A DNA stretch of 64,000 nt from Pseudomonadota bacterium (GTDB lineage: Bacteria > Pseudomonadota > Alphaproteobacteria > Azospirillales > Azospirillaceae), in the NCBI GenBank assembly GCA_023423695.1, contig JAFAFA010000063.1, positions 1-64,000 on the forward strand, given 5' to 3'. This document shows, piece after piece, positions 41,757 to 49,913 of this stretch. The notes beneath the pieces were generated by a model that was not told the origin of the DNA, did no database searches, and was given only the letters and a program-made list of their open reading frames with translations. Position 1 is the stretch's first letter; the number at the start of each line of letters is the position of its first letter. The translations under genes were made by a program, and so were the position numbers.

Positions 41757-43016
41757 TCAGCGCCCTTCCGGCGGTGGGGCACCCGGCGGCTCGATGCCGG
41801 AAGGTCCAATGACCGTCCGGGGACCGGAAATCGCCGCGCCGGTCAGGCTGTCGGGCGGCAGCGGGCGGAAGTCCGGCCGGCCGGGCACCTGATCCCGCTC
41901 CCGCAAGGCGCGGCGGATCAGGACGAAGCCGGCCAGCGCGGCGCAGCCGGCGGCGGCGTAGACGAACAGGCCCGACGGGCCAACCCGGTCCATCAGCAGG
42001 GCGCCCGGCACCGGACCGACCATCGCGCCGGCGGCCCAGACCACCAGCAGGCCGCTGACCGTGGGGACGATGCGGCCCGGTGGTACCACGTCGCAGGCGT
42101 GGGCGACGCACAGGGCGTAGATGCACAGGACTTGGCTGCCCCACAGCGCGAACCCCGTCCATACCAGCCAGGCCGGGCTGCCGGCCGGCAGCAGCGCCAG
42201 CCCGGCGGACAGGGCGGCGCCGGTCGCCGCCACGGCTGCGATCACGGCGCGGCGGTCCCGCCGGTCCGACAGCGCGCCGAGCGGCCATTGGGCGAGAAGG
42301 CTGCCGCCCTGGAGGGCGACGAGCAGGGCGGCGGACGCCGGTTCGGACAGGCCGGTGCGCAGCCCGTACAGCGGGGCGAATGCGATCATAGTGCCGGTTA
42401 CCACGCCGACGGCGAAGCAGCCGACCAGGGCCGACGGTGCCAGCCTGAACAGCCCGCGCAGGTCGAGCGCGACGGCGGTCGGCAGGGCCGGGCGGACCGG
42501 CCGGGTGACGGCGACCGGCAGAACCGACAGCAGGATCAGCAGGATCAGCAGCCGGAATGGCTGGTCGCCGCCGGGGTCGAGCAGGAGGGGGCCGGCCATC
42601 AGCGCCAGCTTGGTGGTGACCATGTAGACCGCCAGGATCCGCCCGCGGTTGCCGTCCTGCGCTCCGGCGCCGATCCACCCCTCGATCACCGTGAACAGCC
42701 CGGCGAAGCCGACGCCGGTCAACGCGCGCAGCAGGACCCAGCCGACGCTGCCCCCCGCCAGCGGCAGGGTCAGGGCGAGGATCGCCATCAGCGCCGCCAG
42801 CCCGGCATAGGCGCGGACGAAGCCGAGCCGGCGGACGACCCTGGGCGCCGCCAGGCAGCCGGCGGCGAAGCCGACTCCGTAGGCCGACGCCACCATGCCG
42901 ATGTCGGCCGCCGATAGACCCTGCGCCTGCATGCGCAGCGGCAGCAGTGCCTGGAGCAGCCCATTGCCGGCCTGCAGCAGGACGGCGGCCGCCATCACCG
43001 GCAGCAGAGGCGGCAT
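41757..43016 (-). CDS. MFS transporter
   Basis: A 419-residue, 12-helix major facilitator. It has the loop RVVRRLGFVRAYAGLA after helix 2 and the central motif SDRRDRRAV between halves. The protein starts at MPPLLPVMAAAVLLQAGNGL (ATG 43016). The longer frame beyond that is antisense-like low-quality sequence. The C-terminus is Pro-rich. Helix-1 and helix-5 patterns resemble YcaD-type transporters. In this cluster it may export a pathway product or import a substrate. Confidence 0.85.
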   Translation of the reverse strand: MPPLLPVMAAAVLLQAGNGLLQALLPLRMQAQGLSAADIGMVASAYGVGFAAGCLAAPRVVRRLGFVRAYAGLAALMAILALTLPLAGGSVGWVLLRALTGVGFAGLFTVIEGWIGAGAQDGNRGRILAVYMVTTKLALMAGPLLLDPGGDQPFRLLILLILLSVLPVAVTRPVRPALPTAVALDLRGLFRLAPSALVGCFAVGVVTGTMIAFAPLYGLRTGLSEPASAALLVALQGGSLLAQWPLGALSDRRDRRAVIAAVAATGAALSAGLALLPAGSPAWLVWTGFALWGSQVLCIYALCVAHACDVVPPGRIVPTVSGLLVVWAAGAMVGPVPGALLMDRVGPSGLFVYAAAGCAALAGFVLIRRALRERDQVPGRPDFRPLPPDSLTGAAISGPRTVIGPSGIEPPGAPPPEGR

Positions 43017-43083
43017 CAATCCCAGCGTTCCCGATGACGTTCCCGATCGGCTGGCGGCAGCAATGCCAGCGCCATCGGCCGGC

Positions 43084-43695
43084 TCACGTCCGGGTGGAGG
43101 TGAGCGAGCCTGCCTTTTCCGCCTCCATCTCCTCCATGTCGAGGAAGCGGTCGCCGATACGCGGATGGGCGCGGCTGCCGTCCGACGCGCCGATGGCGAC
43201 CAGCAGCTCGTCGGGACCGGGAGCATCGGGAACCTGGAAGTTGGCGGTCAGGAAATGCGCGCGCTTGCCGGTCTCCGTCTTGTGGATCATCGGCAGGGCG
43301 AGCAGGGCGCCCGGGGCGTTGCGGGTGTTGGTGAAGCTGAGGAAGGTGGTGCCCTGCGCCGCTTCGCGGAACATGTTGCCGAAGCGCAGCGTGTGGATCA
43401 GGGCGGAGGCGTGCTCGATCTCGCCGTTGACGCCGACCGACGCGGCCTTGCCATAGGCCTCGATGCGCGCGGCCGGCATCAGGCCGACCAGGCGCCGTGT
43501 CATCTCGGCCCCCAGCACCGGAGCCACCCGCAGGATCTCCGGCCGCAAATTCTCGACGAAACCCTGGCCGGCCCAGGGATTGCGCAGCACGGCGGCGACG
43601 ACGACCGACGTGATCGGCCGTTCGGCCGGCTTGCCGCCCTCGATAATCGTCTCCTCAATGAAGGTGGAGATCTTGCGCAGTCCGATGTCCATCAT
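43084..43695 (-). CDS. DUF1185 'amino acid synthesis' family protein
   Basis: A 203-residue protein of the DUF1185 family: an opening with EETIIEGGKPAERPITSVVV, the central AAVLRNPWAGQGFVENL, and a closing PDELLVAIGASDGSRAHPRI. The biochemical role of the family is unknown; it is often found with flavin monooxygenases and transporters in catabolic clusters. It lies between ProX and the MFS gene. A 13-bp direct repeat (43692-43704, 43712-43724) duplicates its ribosome site and start ATG. Confidence 0.85.
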   Translation of the reverse strand: MMDIGLRKISTFIEETIIEGGKPAERPITSVVVAAVLRNPWAGQGFVENLRPEILRVAPVLGAEMTRRLVGLMPAARIEAYGKAASVGVNGEIEHASALIHTLRFGNMFREAAQGTTFLSFTNTRNAPGALLALPMIHKTETGKRAHFLTANFQVPDAPGPDELLVAIGASDGSRAHPRIGDRFLDMEEMEAEKAGSLTSTRT

Positions 43696-43791
43696 GTCCT
43701 GTCCGATTCTCTCATGTCCTGTCCCGGAGCCGGCCGGACCGGGGGCGGCCGGCGGCTTCGGGGGTGGGTAATGGGGAGCGTTCGCGGGAGG

Positions 43792-44829
43792 TCAGCTCGC
43801 CGCCCTGGCGCTGGCGACCCACTGCTCGAAGGTCGGCTTGTTGGCGGAAAGCCACTCCTGGGCGAGCGCGCGGATGTGGCTGTCGCTGGCGCCCTTCTCG
43901 CTGATGCTGCGTTCCCAGCCGGCCCAGGTCTGCAGCGGGAAGCCGATATTCTCGACAAGCGCCTTCACCGCGGGATTGGCAGCGATGAAGTCCCGGTTTG
44001 CGACGGTGTTCCAGTTCCAGGACGCCATGGCCATCCGGCAGGGGTCGGCGCCGCCGGCGCAGCCCGACACGCCGGCGACAAGCGCCGTGCCCTTGTTGGG
44101 CACCGAGGCGGGCAGGGCGTCGAACGGGGTGGGCAGCCAGACCACGTCCTTGCCGGGGACCAGCGTGTTGGTGACCCAGGACGGGCTCCAGGCATAGAAG
44201 AAGGCGGGTTCGCCGCGGCGGACGCGGGCGACCGCCTCAACCATCAGCGGCTCGTACTTGCCGCGCACCGAGGTCACCGTGTCCTTCAGGCCGAACTTGT
44301 CGAGCTGGAAGTCGACCACGTCGCCGCAGCTCCAGCCGGGATCGCAGTTGACCAGATCCGCCTTGCCGCCCTTGCCGAACAGCGCGGCGATCTTCGGATC
44401 CTTCATCTGCTCCAGCGAGGTGATGTGGTGGGCGTCGGCCGTCTTCTTGTCGATCAGATAGCCGTTGACCCCGCCCTCCTTGATCAGGCCGCCGCCGACG
44501 ATGGTCGCCTGCTGCTCCACCTTGCGGAAGGCGGGTTCGCGCTGCGGGAAGTTGATGTCGGTGGCGATGTCGAGGTCGCCCTGCGCCGCCGCCTGGAAGA
44601 ACAGGGTCGTGCTGAGCGTGCTGAGCTTGACCGAATAGCCGAGTTCCTTGAAGGCGGCGGTGACGATCTGGGCGGTGACGTAGTTGGCGCCCAGGCTGTC
44701 GGATTGGGCGTAGCGGATGGTCTTGCCCTTACCGGGCTGGTCGGCGGCCAGAGACGGCTGGACGCAGGCCGCGGCGAGGAAGGCGGCGACGGAGAGGGAC
44801 TTGGCGACCGACTTGGTGAAGAAGGGCAT
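43792..44829 (-). CDS. proX: Glycine-betaine/proline-type ABC binding protein (ProX-like)
   Basis: A 345-residue periplasmic binding protein with a signal peptide (cleaved near VQPSLAA-DQ). The OpuAC pattern is visible: IRYAQSDSLGANYVTAQIV, DIATDINFPQRE, then YAWSPSWVTNTLVPGKDVVW with the aromatic residues that usually cage a quaternary ammonium. ATG 44829 has GAGGAAA upstream. It follows the permease gene in the order ProV-ProW-ProX. It probably delivers a betaine, perhaps the aromatic betaine degraded by the neighbouring genes. Confidence 0.88.
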   Translation of the reverse strand: MPFFTKSVAKSLSVAAFLAAACVQPSLAADQPGKGKTIRYAQSDSLGANYVTAQIVTAAFKELGYSVKLSTLSTTLFFQAAAQGDLDIATDINFPQREPAFRKVEQQATIVGGGLIKEGGVNGYLIDKKTADAHHITSLEQMKDPKIAALFGKGGKADLVNCDPGWSCGDVVDFQLDKFGLKDTVTSVRGKYEPLMVEAVARVRRGEPAFFYAWSPSWVTNTLVPGKDVVWLPTPFDALPASVPNKGTALVAGVSGCAGGADPCRMAMASWNWNTVANRDFIAANPAVKALVENIGFPLQTWAGWERSISEKGASDSHIRALAQEWLSANKPTFEQWVASARAAS

Positions 44830-44896
44830 GGCGGTTTCCTCAATCGGGGTCGGGACGGGATTCGGGGGAAGCGGGGCTTGCGGTCCGGAGTCCGGA

Positions 44897-45859
44897 TCAC
44901 TGCTCCGGACTGGAGATCGCCGGATTGGAGGTGGTTGGGCGGGCGACCGCATTGTCGTCGGCCGGACGACCGGAGCGGATGAGGGCGCGCAGGCTGCGGA
45001 GCAGCGGGCGCCCGCCGGGGCCGCCGGGCTGGGCCAGCTTCTGGGTGATGCGGTCGAGCATCATCGCCAGCAGCACGATGGCGATGCCGCCCACCGCGGC
45101 GCGGCCGACGTCGAGCCGTCCGAGGCCCTGGAGCACCACCAGCCCGAGCCCTTCCGCCCCGATCATGGCGACGACCACCGACATCACCATCGCGGTCAGC
45201 ACCGTCTGGTTCAGGCCGCCGAGGATGGTCGGGACGGCCAGCGGAAGCTGGACCTCCCACAGCAGCTGCCGCTTGGTGGCGCCGAAGGCGAGGCCGGCCT
45301 CGACCATCTCGGTCTCGACCATGCGGATGCCGAGGTTGGTGAAACGGATCAGCGGCGGGGCGGCCGCCGTCACCACCGCCACCTCGCCCGGCACCGTGCC
45401 GACGCCGAACAGCATCACCACCGGCACCAGATACACGAAGGTCGGGGTCGTCTGCATGATGTCGAGGATCGGGCGGACCACGCCCCACATCCGGTCACTG
45501 CGGGCGCAGCCGATGCCGATCGGGATGCCGACGGCCGCGCAGATGACGATGGCGGTGGTGATCAGCGACAGGGTGGTCATCGCCTCCGACCAGACCCCCA
45601 GCGCCGCGATGGCGACCAGGGCTACGGCGCTGAAGCAGGCGACGCCCAGGCTGGCCAGCCGCCAGGCCAGCAGCACCGCCACCCCCACGATGGCGAGGAA
45701 GGGGATCTCCTGAAGCAGGAAGATGTTGAGATTCAGGACATACTCGACCGGCCATTTGATGGCGAGGAAGAGCGGGCGCAGGTTCAGTGCGATCCACGCG
45801 ACGCCGTCCTGGATCCAGGCGTCGACCGGGAAGACGTTGAGGTCGTTCGCGTCAAGCAT
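44897..45859 (-). CDS. proW: Glycine-betaine/proline-type ABC permease (ProW-like)
   Basis: A 320-residue inner-membrane permease with a BPD_transp_1 domain. Its EAA loop (VEAGLAFGATKRQLLWEVQL) contacts the ATPase. The preceding IMQTTPTFVYLVPVVMLFG is characteristic of the ProW/OpuAB family. The start ATG 45859 overlaps the ATPase stop by 8 bases. The C-terminal 35 residues are hydrophilic and variable. Confidence 0.9.
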   Translation of the reverse strand: MLDANDLNVFPVDAWIQDGVAWIALNLRPLFLAIKWPVEYVLNLNIFLLQEIPFLAIVGVAVLLAWRLASLGVACFSAVALVAIAALGVWSEAMTTLSLITTAIVICAAVGIPIGIGCARSDRMWGVVRPILDIMQTTPTFVYLVPVVMLFGVGTVPGEVAVVTAAAPPLIRFTNLGIRMVETEMVEAGLAFGATKRQLLWEVQLPLAVPTILGGLNQTVLTAMVMSVVVAMIGAEGLGLVVLQGLGRLDVGRAAVGGIAIVLLAMMLDRITQKLAQPGGPGGRPLLRSLRALIRSGRPADDNAVARPTTSNPAISSPEQ

Positions 45860-47063
45860 GCAGGCCTCCCGCTGGGTGAGGAGGGGCGGCGGCGATGCCC
45901 GCCAGGATGCGGTCGGCGGCGAGCGTGCCGGTCAGCCGGCCCTCCTCGTCGACCACCGCCATCGGCCGTCCGGCCCGGTGGGCGCGGGCGGCTTCGAGGA
46001 GGCTGTCGCACTCGCGCACCGTGACGAAGTCCTTGCGCAGGGTGCCCAAGCCGCCAGTCCCGAGGCCGCCAGTCCTGAAGCCAGCTGTTTCGCGTAGGCC
46101 CCGCAGCGTCTCGGAGTCGAGCGCGCCGACGACATGGCCGCCGTCGTCGAGCACCAGCCCGCCGCCGTCGCCCGTCTCGGCGAGGCACAGGCCGGCGGCC
46201 AGCGGGACGGGCTGCACCGGGGTCATTGCCCAGCGGGCGTCGAACAGGCGCGAGCGGTCGACCTCGCGGGTAAAGGCGGCGACATAGTCGCTGCCCGGCT
46301 CCAGCACGATCGACTGGGGGGTGCCTTCGCGGACCAGCTCGCCGTCGGCCATGATGGCGATCCGCGTGCCGAGCTTCAGCGCCTCCTGGAAATCGTGGGT
46401 GATGAACAGGATGGTCTTCTTCAGCGTGCGCTGGAGGCGCAGCAGCTCGTCCTGCATCTCGGTGCGGATCAGCGGGTCGAGCGCGCTGAACGCCTCGTCC
46501 ATGATCAGCACGTCGGCATCGGTGGCGAGCGCGCGGGCGAGACCGACCCGCTGGCGCATGCCGCCGCTCAGCTCGTGGGGGTAATGGTTGCCCCAGCGCG
46601 CCAGCCCGACGATCGACAGCACCTCCTCCGCCCGGCGCCGCCGGACCTGGGGGGAGACCCCCTGGAGCTTCAGGCCGAACTCGGTGTTCTCGGCGACGGT
46701 GCGGTTGGGCAGCAGAGCGAAATGCTGGAACACCATGGAGATGCGCTTGCGACGGATGTCGCGGAGCTCCGCCTCGTCGGCGGCGACGATATCGCGGCCG
46801 TCCAGCAGGATGCGGCCGGCGCTCGGTTCGTTCAGCCGGTTGATGCAGCGGGCCAAGGTGGACTTGCCCGATCCCGACAGTCCCATCACCATATAGATGG
46901 CGCCGCTCGGTACAGACAGTGAAACGTCGTTCAACCCTACGACCATTCCGGTTTTTGCCAGAACTTCGGATTTTTTTGCACCTGCGGCCAACATCCGCAG
47001 GGCTGGGTCGGGAGATTTGGAGAAAACTTTATAGAGATTCTCTACCCTCAGTCGTTCTGTCAC
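45852..47063 (-). CDS. proV: Glycine-betaine/proline-type ABC ATPase with CBS domains (ProV-like)
   Basis: A 403-residue ATPase with Walker A GLSGSGKST (61-69), signature LSGGMRQRVGLARAL, Walker B VLIMDEAFSALD and switch His in ITHDFQEAL. CBS-like sequence follows from about 275, as in osmosensing ProV/OpuA. The linker contains a duplicated GTGGLGTGGLG (15-bp repeat). It is the first of three coupled transporter genes. A perfect hairpin lies upstream at 47129-47150. Confidence 0.92.
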   Translation of the reverse strand: MTERLRVENLYKVFSKSPDPALRMLAAGAKKSEVLAKTGMVVGLNDVSLSVPSGAIYMVMGLSGSGKSTLARCINRLNEPSAGRILLDGRDIVAADEAELRDIRRKRISMVFQHFALLPNRTVAENTEFGLKLQGVSPQVRRRRAEEVLSIVGLARWGNHYPHELSGGMRQRVGLARALATDADVLIMDEAFSALDPLIRTEMQDELLRLQRTLKKTILFITHDFQEALKLGTRIAIMADGELVREGTPQSIVLEPGSDYVAAFTREVDRSRLFDARWAMTPVQPVPLAAGLCLAETGDGGGLVLDDGGHVVGALDSETLRGLRETAGFRTGGLGTGGLGTLRKDFVTVRECDSLLEAARAHRAGRPMAVVDEEGRLTGTLAADRILAGIAAAPPHPAGGLHA

Positions 47064-47128
47064 AACCGTCTCCCATCGTTGTGTTCGGTGGGCTTTCCCT
47101 GTCTTTAAGATTTTTACTTGTGCCCATT

Positions 47129-47150
47129 AGGAAGACTTGCACGTCTTCCT
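47129..47150. promoter_or_regulatory. Perfect inverted repeat upstream of proV-like gene
   Basis: AGGAAGAC-TTGCAC-GTCTTCCT, 8-bp perfect arms, lies in the 157-base gap between the NIPSNAP stop and the ProV start. No T-run follows on the minus strand, so an operator or mRNA structure fits better than a terminator. It is a possible target of the PucR regulator. Confidence 0.4.
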
Positions 47151-47220
47151 GTCTTCCAACGGAACAAAGGAAAAGTGGCCCTATTGTTCCTGCGAATCGG
47201 AGCATGGTGCCGCCATTCCG

Positions 47221-47535
47221 TCATTTCAGGGGCGAGAAGGCAGTCGGCAGCAGGATGCGGTTTTCCGCCGTCTCGATCAGTGCCGCCAGTTTCGGGATGA
47301 AGGCCTGCCAGCGCGGATCCTCGGAAAGCTGCTGGCGGCGGGCGGTGCGGTCCTCGAAATCGGCATAGCCCCACATGTGGACGACATGGTTGAGCGGTCC
47401 GATCTCGCTGACGAAGTAACCGATCAGATTGCCGAGGATCGGTTGCTGTATCGCCAGTCCTTCGGTCTGCACCAGCGCCAGATACTCGCGCAGCTTGCCC
47501 GAACGGATGCGGTAGATGCGTTCCTCGACGATCAT
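47221..47535 (-). CDS. NIPSNAP family protein
   Basis: A 104-residue dimeric alpha-beta-barrel protein: MIVEERIYRIRSGKLREYLA, then HVVHMWGYADFEDRTARRQQ, the standard NIPSNAP pattern. ATG 47535 has GGGAGG eight bases upstream and overlaps the previous gene. Members often sit in catabolic operons as small accessory enzymes or monooxygenase-like proteins. Its exact reaction is unknown. Confidence 0.88.
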   Translation of the reverse strand: MIVEERIYRIRSGKLREYLALVQTEGLAIQQPILGNLIGYFVSEIGPLNHVVHMWGYADFEDRTARRQQLSEDPRWQAFIPKLAALIETAENRILLPTAFSPLK

Positions 47536-47930
47536 GGCGTGCCTCCCGTGCCGTCCCCGGCGATCTCCTGACGGATTTTGCGGGCGATGCGGAAGCACTC
47601 GACGCCGGCGGGAATGCCGCAATAGACCGCGATCTGGATCAGCGCCGCCTGCAGTTCGGCGTCGGAGAGGCCGTTGCGGATGGCGCCGCGCAGGTGCAGT
47701 TCGAACTCGTGCATGCGGCCCAGTGCCGCGATCATGCCGAGGTTGAGCAGGCTGCGCTGGCGGCGGTCGAGCGCGTCGTCGGCCCAGCACTGTCCCCAGC
47801 AATATTCGTTGACCATTTGCTGGAAGGGCCGGGAGAAATCGTCGGCCGCCGCCATCGCGCGGTCGACATAGGCGTCGCCGAGCACGTCGCGCCGGACGCG
47901 TTCGCCCGCCCGTTGCAGGGACTCATCCAT
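47532..47930 (-). CDS. Carboxymuconolactone decarboxylase-like protein
   Basis: A 132-residue CMD/AhpD-fold protein. Its core is LDRRQRSLLNLGMIAALGRM and the family segment is HLRGAIRNGLSDAELQAALI followed by QIAVYCGIPAGVE. The paired Cys of AhpD is absent (a single Cys in VYCGIP), so a lyase role is more likely than a peroxidase role. It overlaps the hydrolase gene by 8 bases and NIPSNAP by 4, so it is in the same operon. Confidence 0.88.
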   Translation of the reverse strand: MDESLQRAGERVRRDVLGDAYVDRAMAAADDFSRPFQQMVNEYCWGQCWADDALDRRQRSLLNLGMIAALGRMHEFELHLRGAIRNGLSDAELQAALIQIAVYCGIPAGVECFRIARKIRQEIAGDGTGGTP

Positions 47931-48750
47931 GGCTTGCGGTCTCCTTCGGTTGGTCGGCGGGCATCAGGAAGCGCCCCATCAGCTCCGCCACCGCGTCCGG
48001 CGCCTCGATCAGGATCGAATGGCGCAGGCCCGGCAGGATGTGCAGATCCGAACCGGGGATGCTGTCGTGCATGGTGCGCGCCATGCGCGGGTTGGAGCCG
48101 ATGTCCTCCTCCCCGGTCGCGATCAAAGTCGGGCAGCGGATCTGGTCGAGGAAGCCGCCGAAATCGGTTTCCGCCAGGACGCGGTAGGCGGCGGCGTAGC
48201 AGTCGGGGTCGTTCTCGGCGTTGCGTTCGCGCAGGCCCCTGATCAGCTCCGGTTTCCGCTCCTGGAAGCCCTCGGTCAGCCAGCGCGACAGCGAGGCGTC
48301 GTAGTGCGAGCCCGGCTGCCCGGCCTGCAGGGCCGCCAGACGGTCGAGCACCCGCCGGCGCTCCTCCGGATTGCGGCCGGCGACAGTTGACAGCAGCACC
48401 AGCCGTTTGACGCGCTCCGGATGGATCAGGGTCAGGCGCTGGGCGATCAGCCCGCCCAGCGAGAATCCCGCCAGGTTGAAGCGGCCGAATCCCACATGGT
48501 TGGCCAGCGCCAGCGTCTCGCCGACGAAATCGTCGATCTCGTAACGGCCTTTGATCCTGGTGGACCGGCCATGGCCGCGCAGGTCGAAGGTCAGGATGGT
48601 GAAGCGGTCGGTAAGCCGCTCGGCCACACCGCTCCAGGCCTCCAGATAGGAGCCGACGCCGTGGATGCAGACCAGCGGCTCCGGCCCCTGGCCGTCGAGC
48701 CGGTAGTTCAGCGTCACCGGCCCGACCGTGAAGTGACGGGAGTCGGCCAT
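47923..48750 (-). CDS. Alpha/beta hydrolase
   Basis: A 275-residue alpha/beta-fold hydrolase with the oxyanion strand CIHGVGSYLEAW, nucleophile elbow GFSLGG (S about 96), acid in ATGEEDIGSNP and catalytic His in LRHSILIEAP. The HGRS motif of PcaD-type enol-lactonases is present. In a pathway of this layout it would hydrolyse an amide, lactone or enol product after ring opening and oxidation. Confidence 0.9.
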   Translation of the reverse strand: MADSRHFTVGPVTLNYRLDGQGPEPLVCIHGVGSYLEAWSGVAERLTDRFTILTFDLRGHGRSTRIKGRYEIDDFVGETLALANHVGFGRFNLAGFSLGGLIAQRLTLIHPERVKRLVLLSTVAGRNPEERRRVLDRLAALQAGQPGSHYDASLSRWLTEGFQERKPELIRGLRERNAENDPDCYAAAYRVLAETDFGGFLDQIRCPTLIATGEEDIGSNPRMARTMHDSIPGSDLHILPGLRHSILIEAPDAVAELMGRFLMPADQPKETASHG

Positions 48751-48752
48751 GG

Positions 48753-49868
48753 TCAGCGCCCCGCTGCGGCCATGCGTGGCGCTGCCGCGGCAAGGCGGCG
48801 CTCCTCCTCGTGCCGGCGGTCGCGTTCGCGTGCGGCGAAGACCGGCAGCACCTCGCGGGTGAACAGGTCGAGCGTCTTGCGCTGGAGTTCGACCGGCAGG
48901 TTGAAGGACAGGCCGAGCGAGAACTGGTCGACGCCGGCCGCCTCGTAGTCCAGCAGCTTTTCGATCACCTCGTCCGGCGTGCCGAACATCAGGTTCTTCA
49001 GGACGTTCTCCGGCTTGTAGTTGTCGCGGCCGGCGACGCTTTCGTAGGACACCGCGGTCGGGAAGCCGTTGGTCACCGTGCCGATGTTCTGGAACAGATT
49101 TTCGAAACTGCGGCCGTAGTCGATGCTGTGCCGTACCGCCAGTTCGGCCTCCTCCGGCCGCTCGTAACAGCAGGTGCGGCGCTGCATCATGAAGCGCGGG
49201 CGCGGCACCTCCGGATGGTCGGCCACCGCCTTGCGGAACTTCTCGCCCAGCACCGCGACCTCGGAGGCCGGGGCGGCCAGCGGCGTCGACAGGATGCTGG
49301 CGCCGATGCCGACGGCCCAGTCGAAGGTGCCGGGGTCGCGGGCCGCAACCCAGATGCGCGGGTGCGGCGCCTGCAACGGCTTGGGCACCGAGGTCGCCAG
49401 CGGGAACCTCCAGTAATGGCCGTCATGGGCGTAGTCGCCGGCCCACAGCTTCTGCACCGCCGGCACCAGCTCCTTCATGTAGGCGACGCCCTCCTGCTGG
49501 GGCATGCCGCCGGCCATGCGGTCGAACTCGTACTGGTAGGCGCCGCGGGCGATGCCGAACTCGAGCCGGCCGCCGGTCAGGTGGTCGCACAGCGCCGCTT
49601 CGCCGGCCAGCCGGATCGGGCTCCAGTAGGGGGCGACGATGGTGGCGGTGCCGAGCCGGATGCGCTCGGTGTGCTGGGCGAGCCAGGTCAGGATGGTGAA
49701 GGGGTTGGGGGAGATCGTGCACTCGATGGTGTGGTGCTCGGCGGTCCACAGGGTCTCGAAACCGCCCTGGTCGGCCATCTTCACCAGTTCCAGCATGGTG
49801 CTGGTCACGTCGCTCATCGGCGTGTCCGGTGAGAAGCGCTCCATGGAAAGCGCGACGGCGAACTTCAT
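48753..49868 (-). CDS. LLM-class flavin-dependent monooxygenase
   Basis: A 371-residue bacterial-luciferase-like TIM barrel. TLWTAEHHTIECTISPNPFT, RIRLGTATIVAPYWSPIRLA, GRLEFGIARGAYQYEFDRM and the C-terminal FGTPDEVIEKLLDYEAAGVD are diagnostic. Such enzymes use FMNH2 supplied by a separate reductase, which is encoded two genes upstream (51462-52472). It is the probable ring-opening oxygenase of the cluster. It ends 2 bp before the hydrolase gene. Confidence 0.92.
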   Translation of the reverse strand: MKFAVALSMERFSPDTPMSDVTSTMLELVKMADQGGFETLWTAEHHTIECTISPNPFTILTWLAQHTERIRLGTATIVAPYWSPIRLAGEAALCDHLTGGRLEFGIARGAYQYEFDRMAGGMPQQEGVAYMKELVPAVQKLWAGDYAHDGHYWRFPLATSVPKPLQAPHPRIWVAARDPGTFDWAVGIGASILSTPLAAPASEVAVLGEKFRKAVADHPEVPRPRFMMQRRTCCYERPEEAELAVRHSIDYGRSFENLFQNIGTVTNGFPTAVSYESVAGRDNYKPENVLKNLMFGTPDEVIEKLLDYEAAGVDQFSLGLSFNLPVELQRKTLDLFTREVLPVFAARERDRRHEEERRLAAAAPRMAAAGR

Positions 49869-49913
49869 GTCCTTGTCCTTTTCTCGGGGGAGGAGAAGCC
49901 CGGTCGGGGCGGA

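Noticed and set aside
39912..42917. A 1001-codon plus-strand frame
   Set aside because: It is antisense to the PucR and MFS genes and has the Gly/Asp/Arg/Gln composition of a shadow frame, with no ribosome site.
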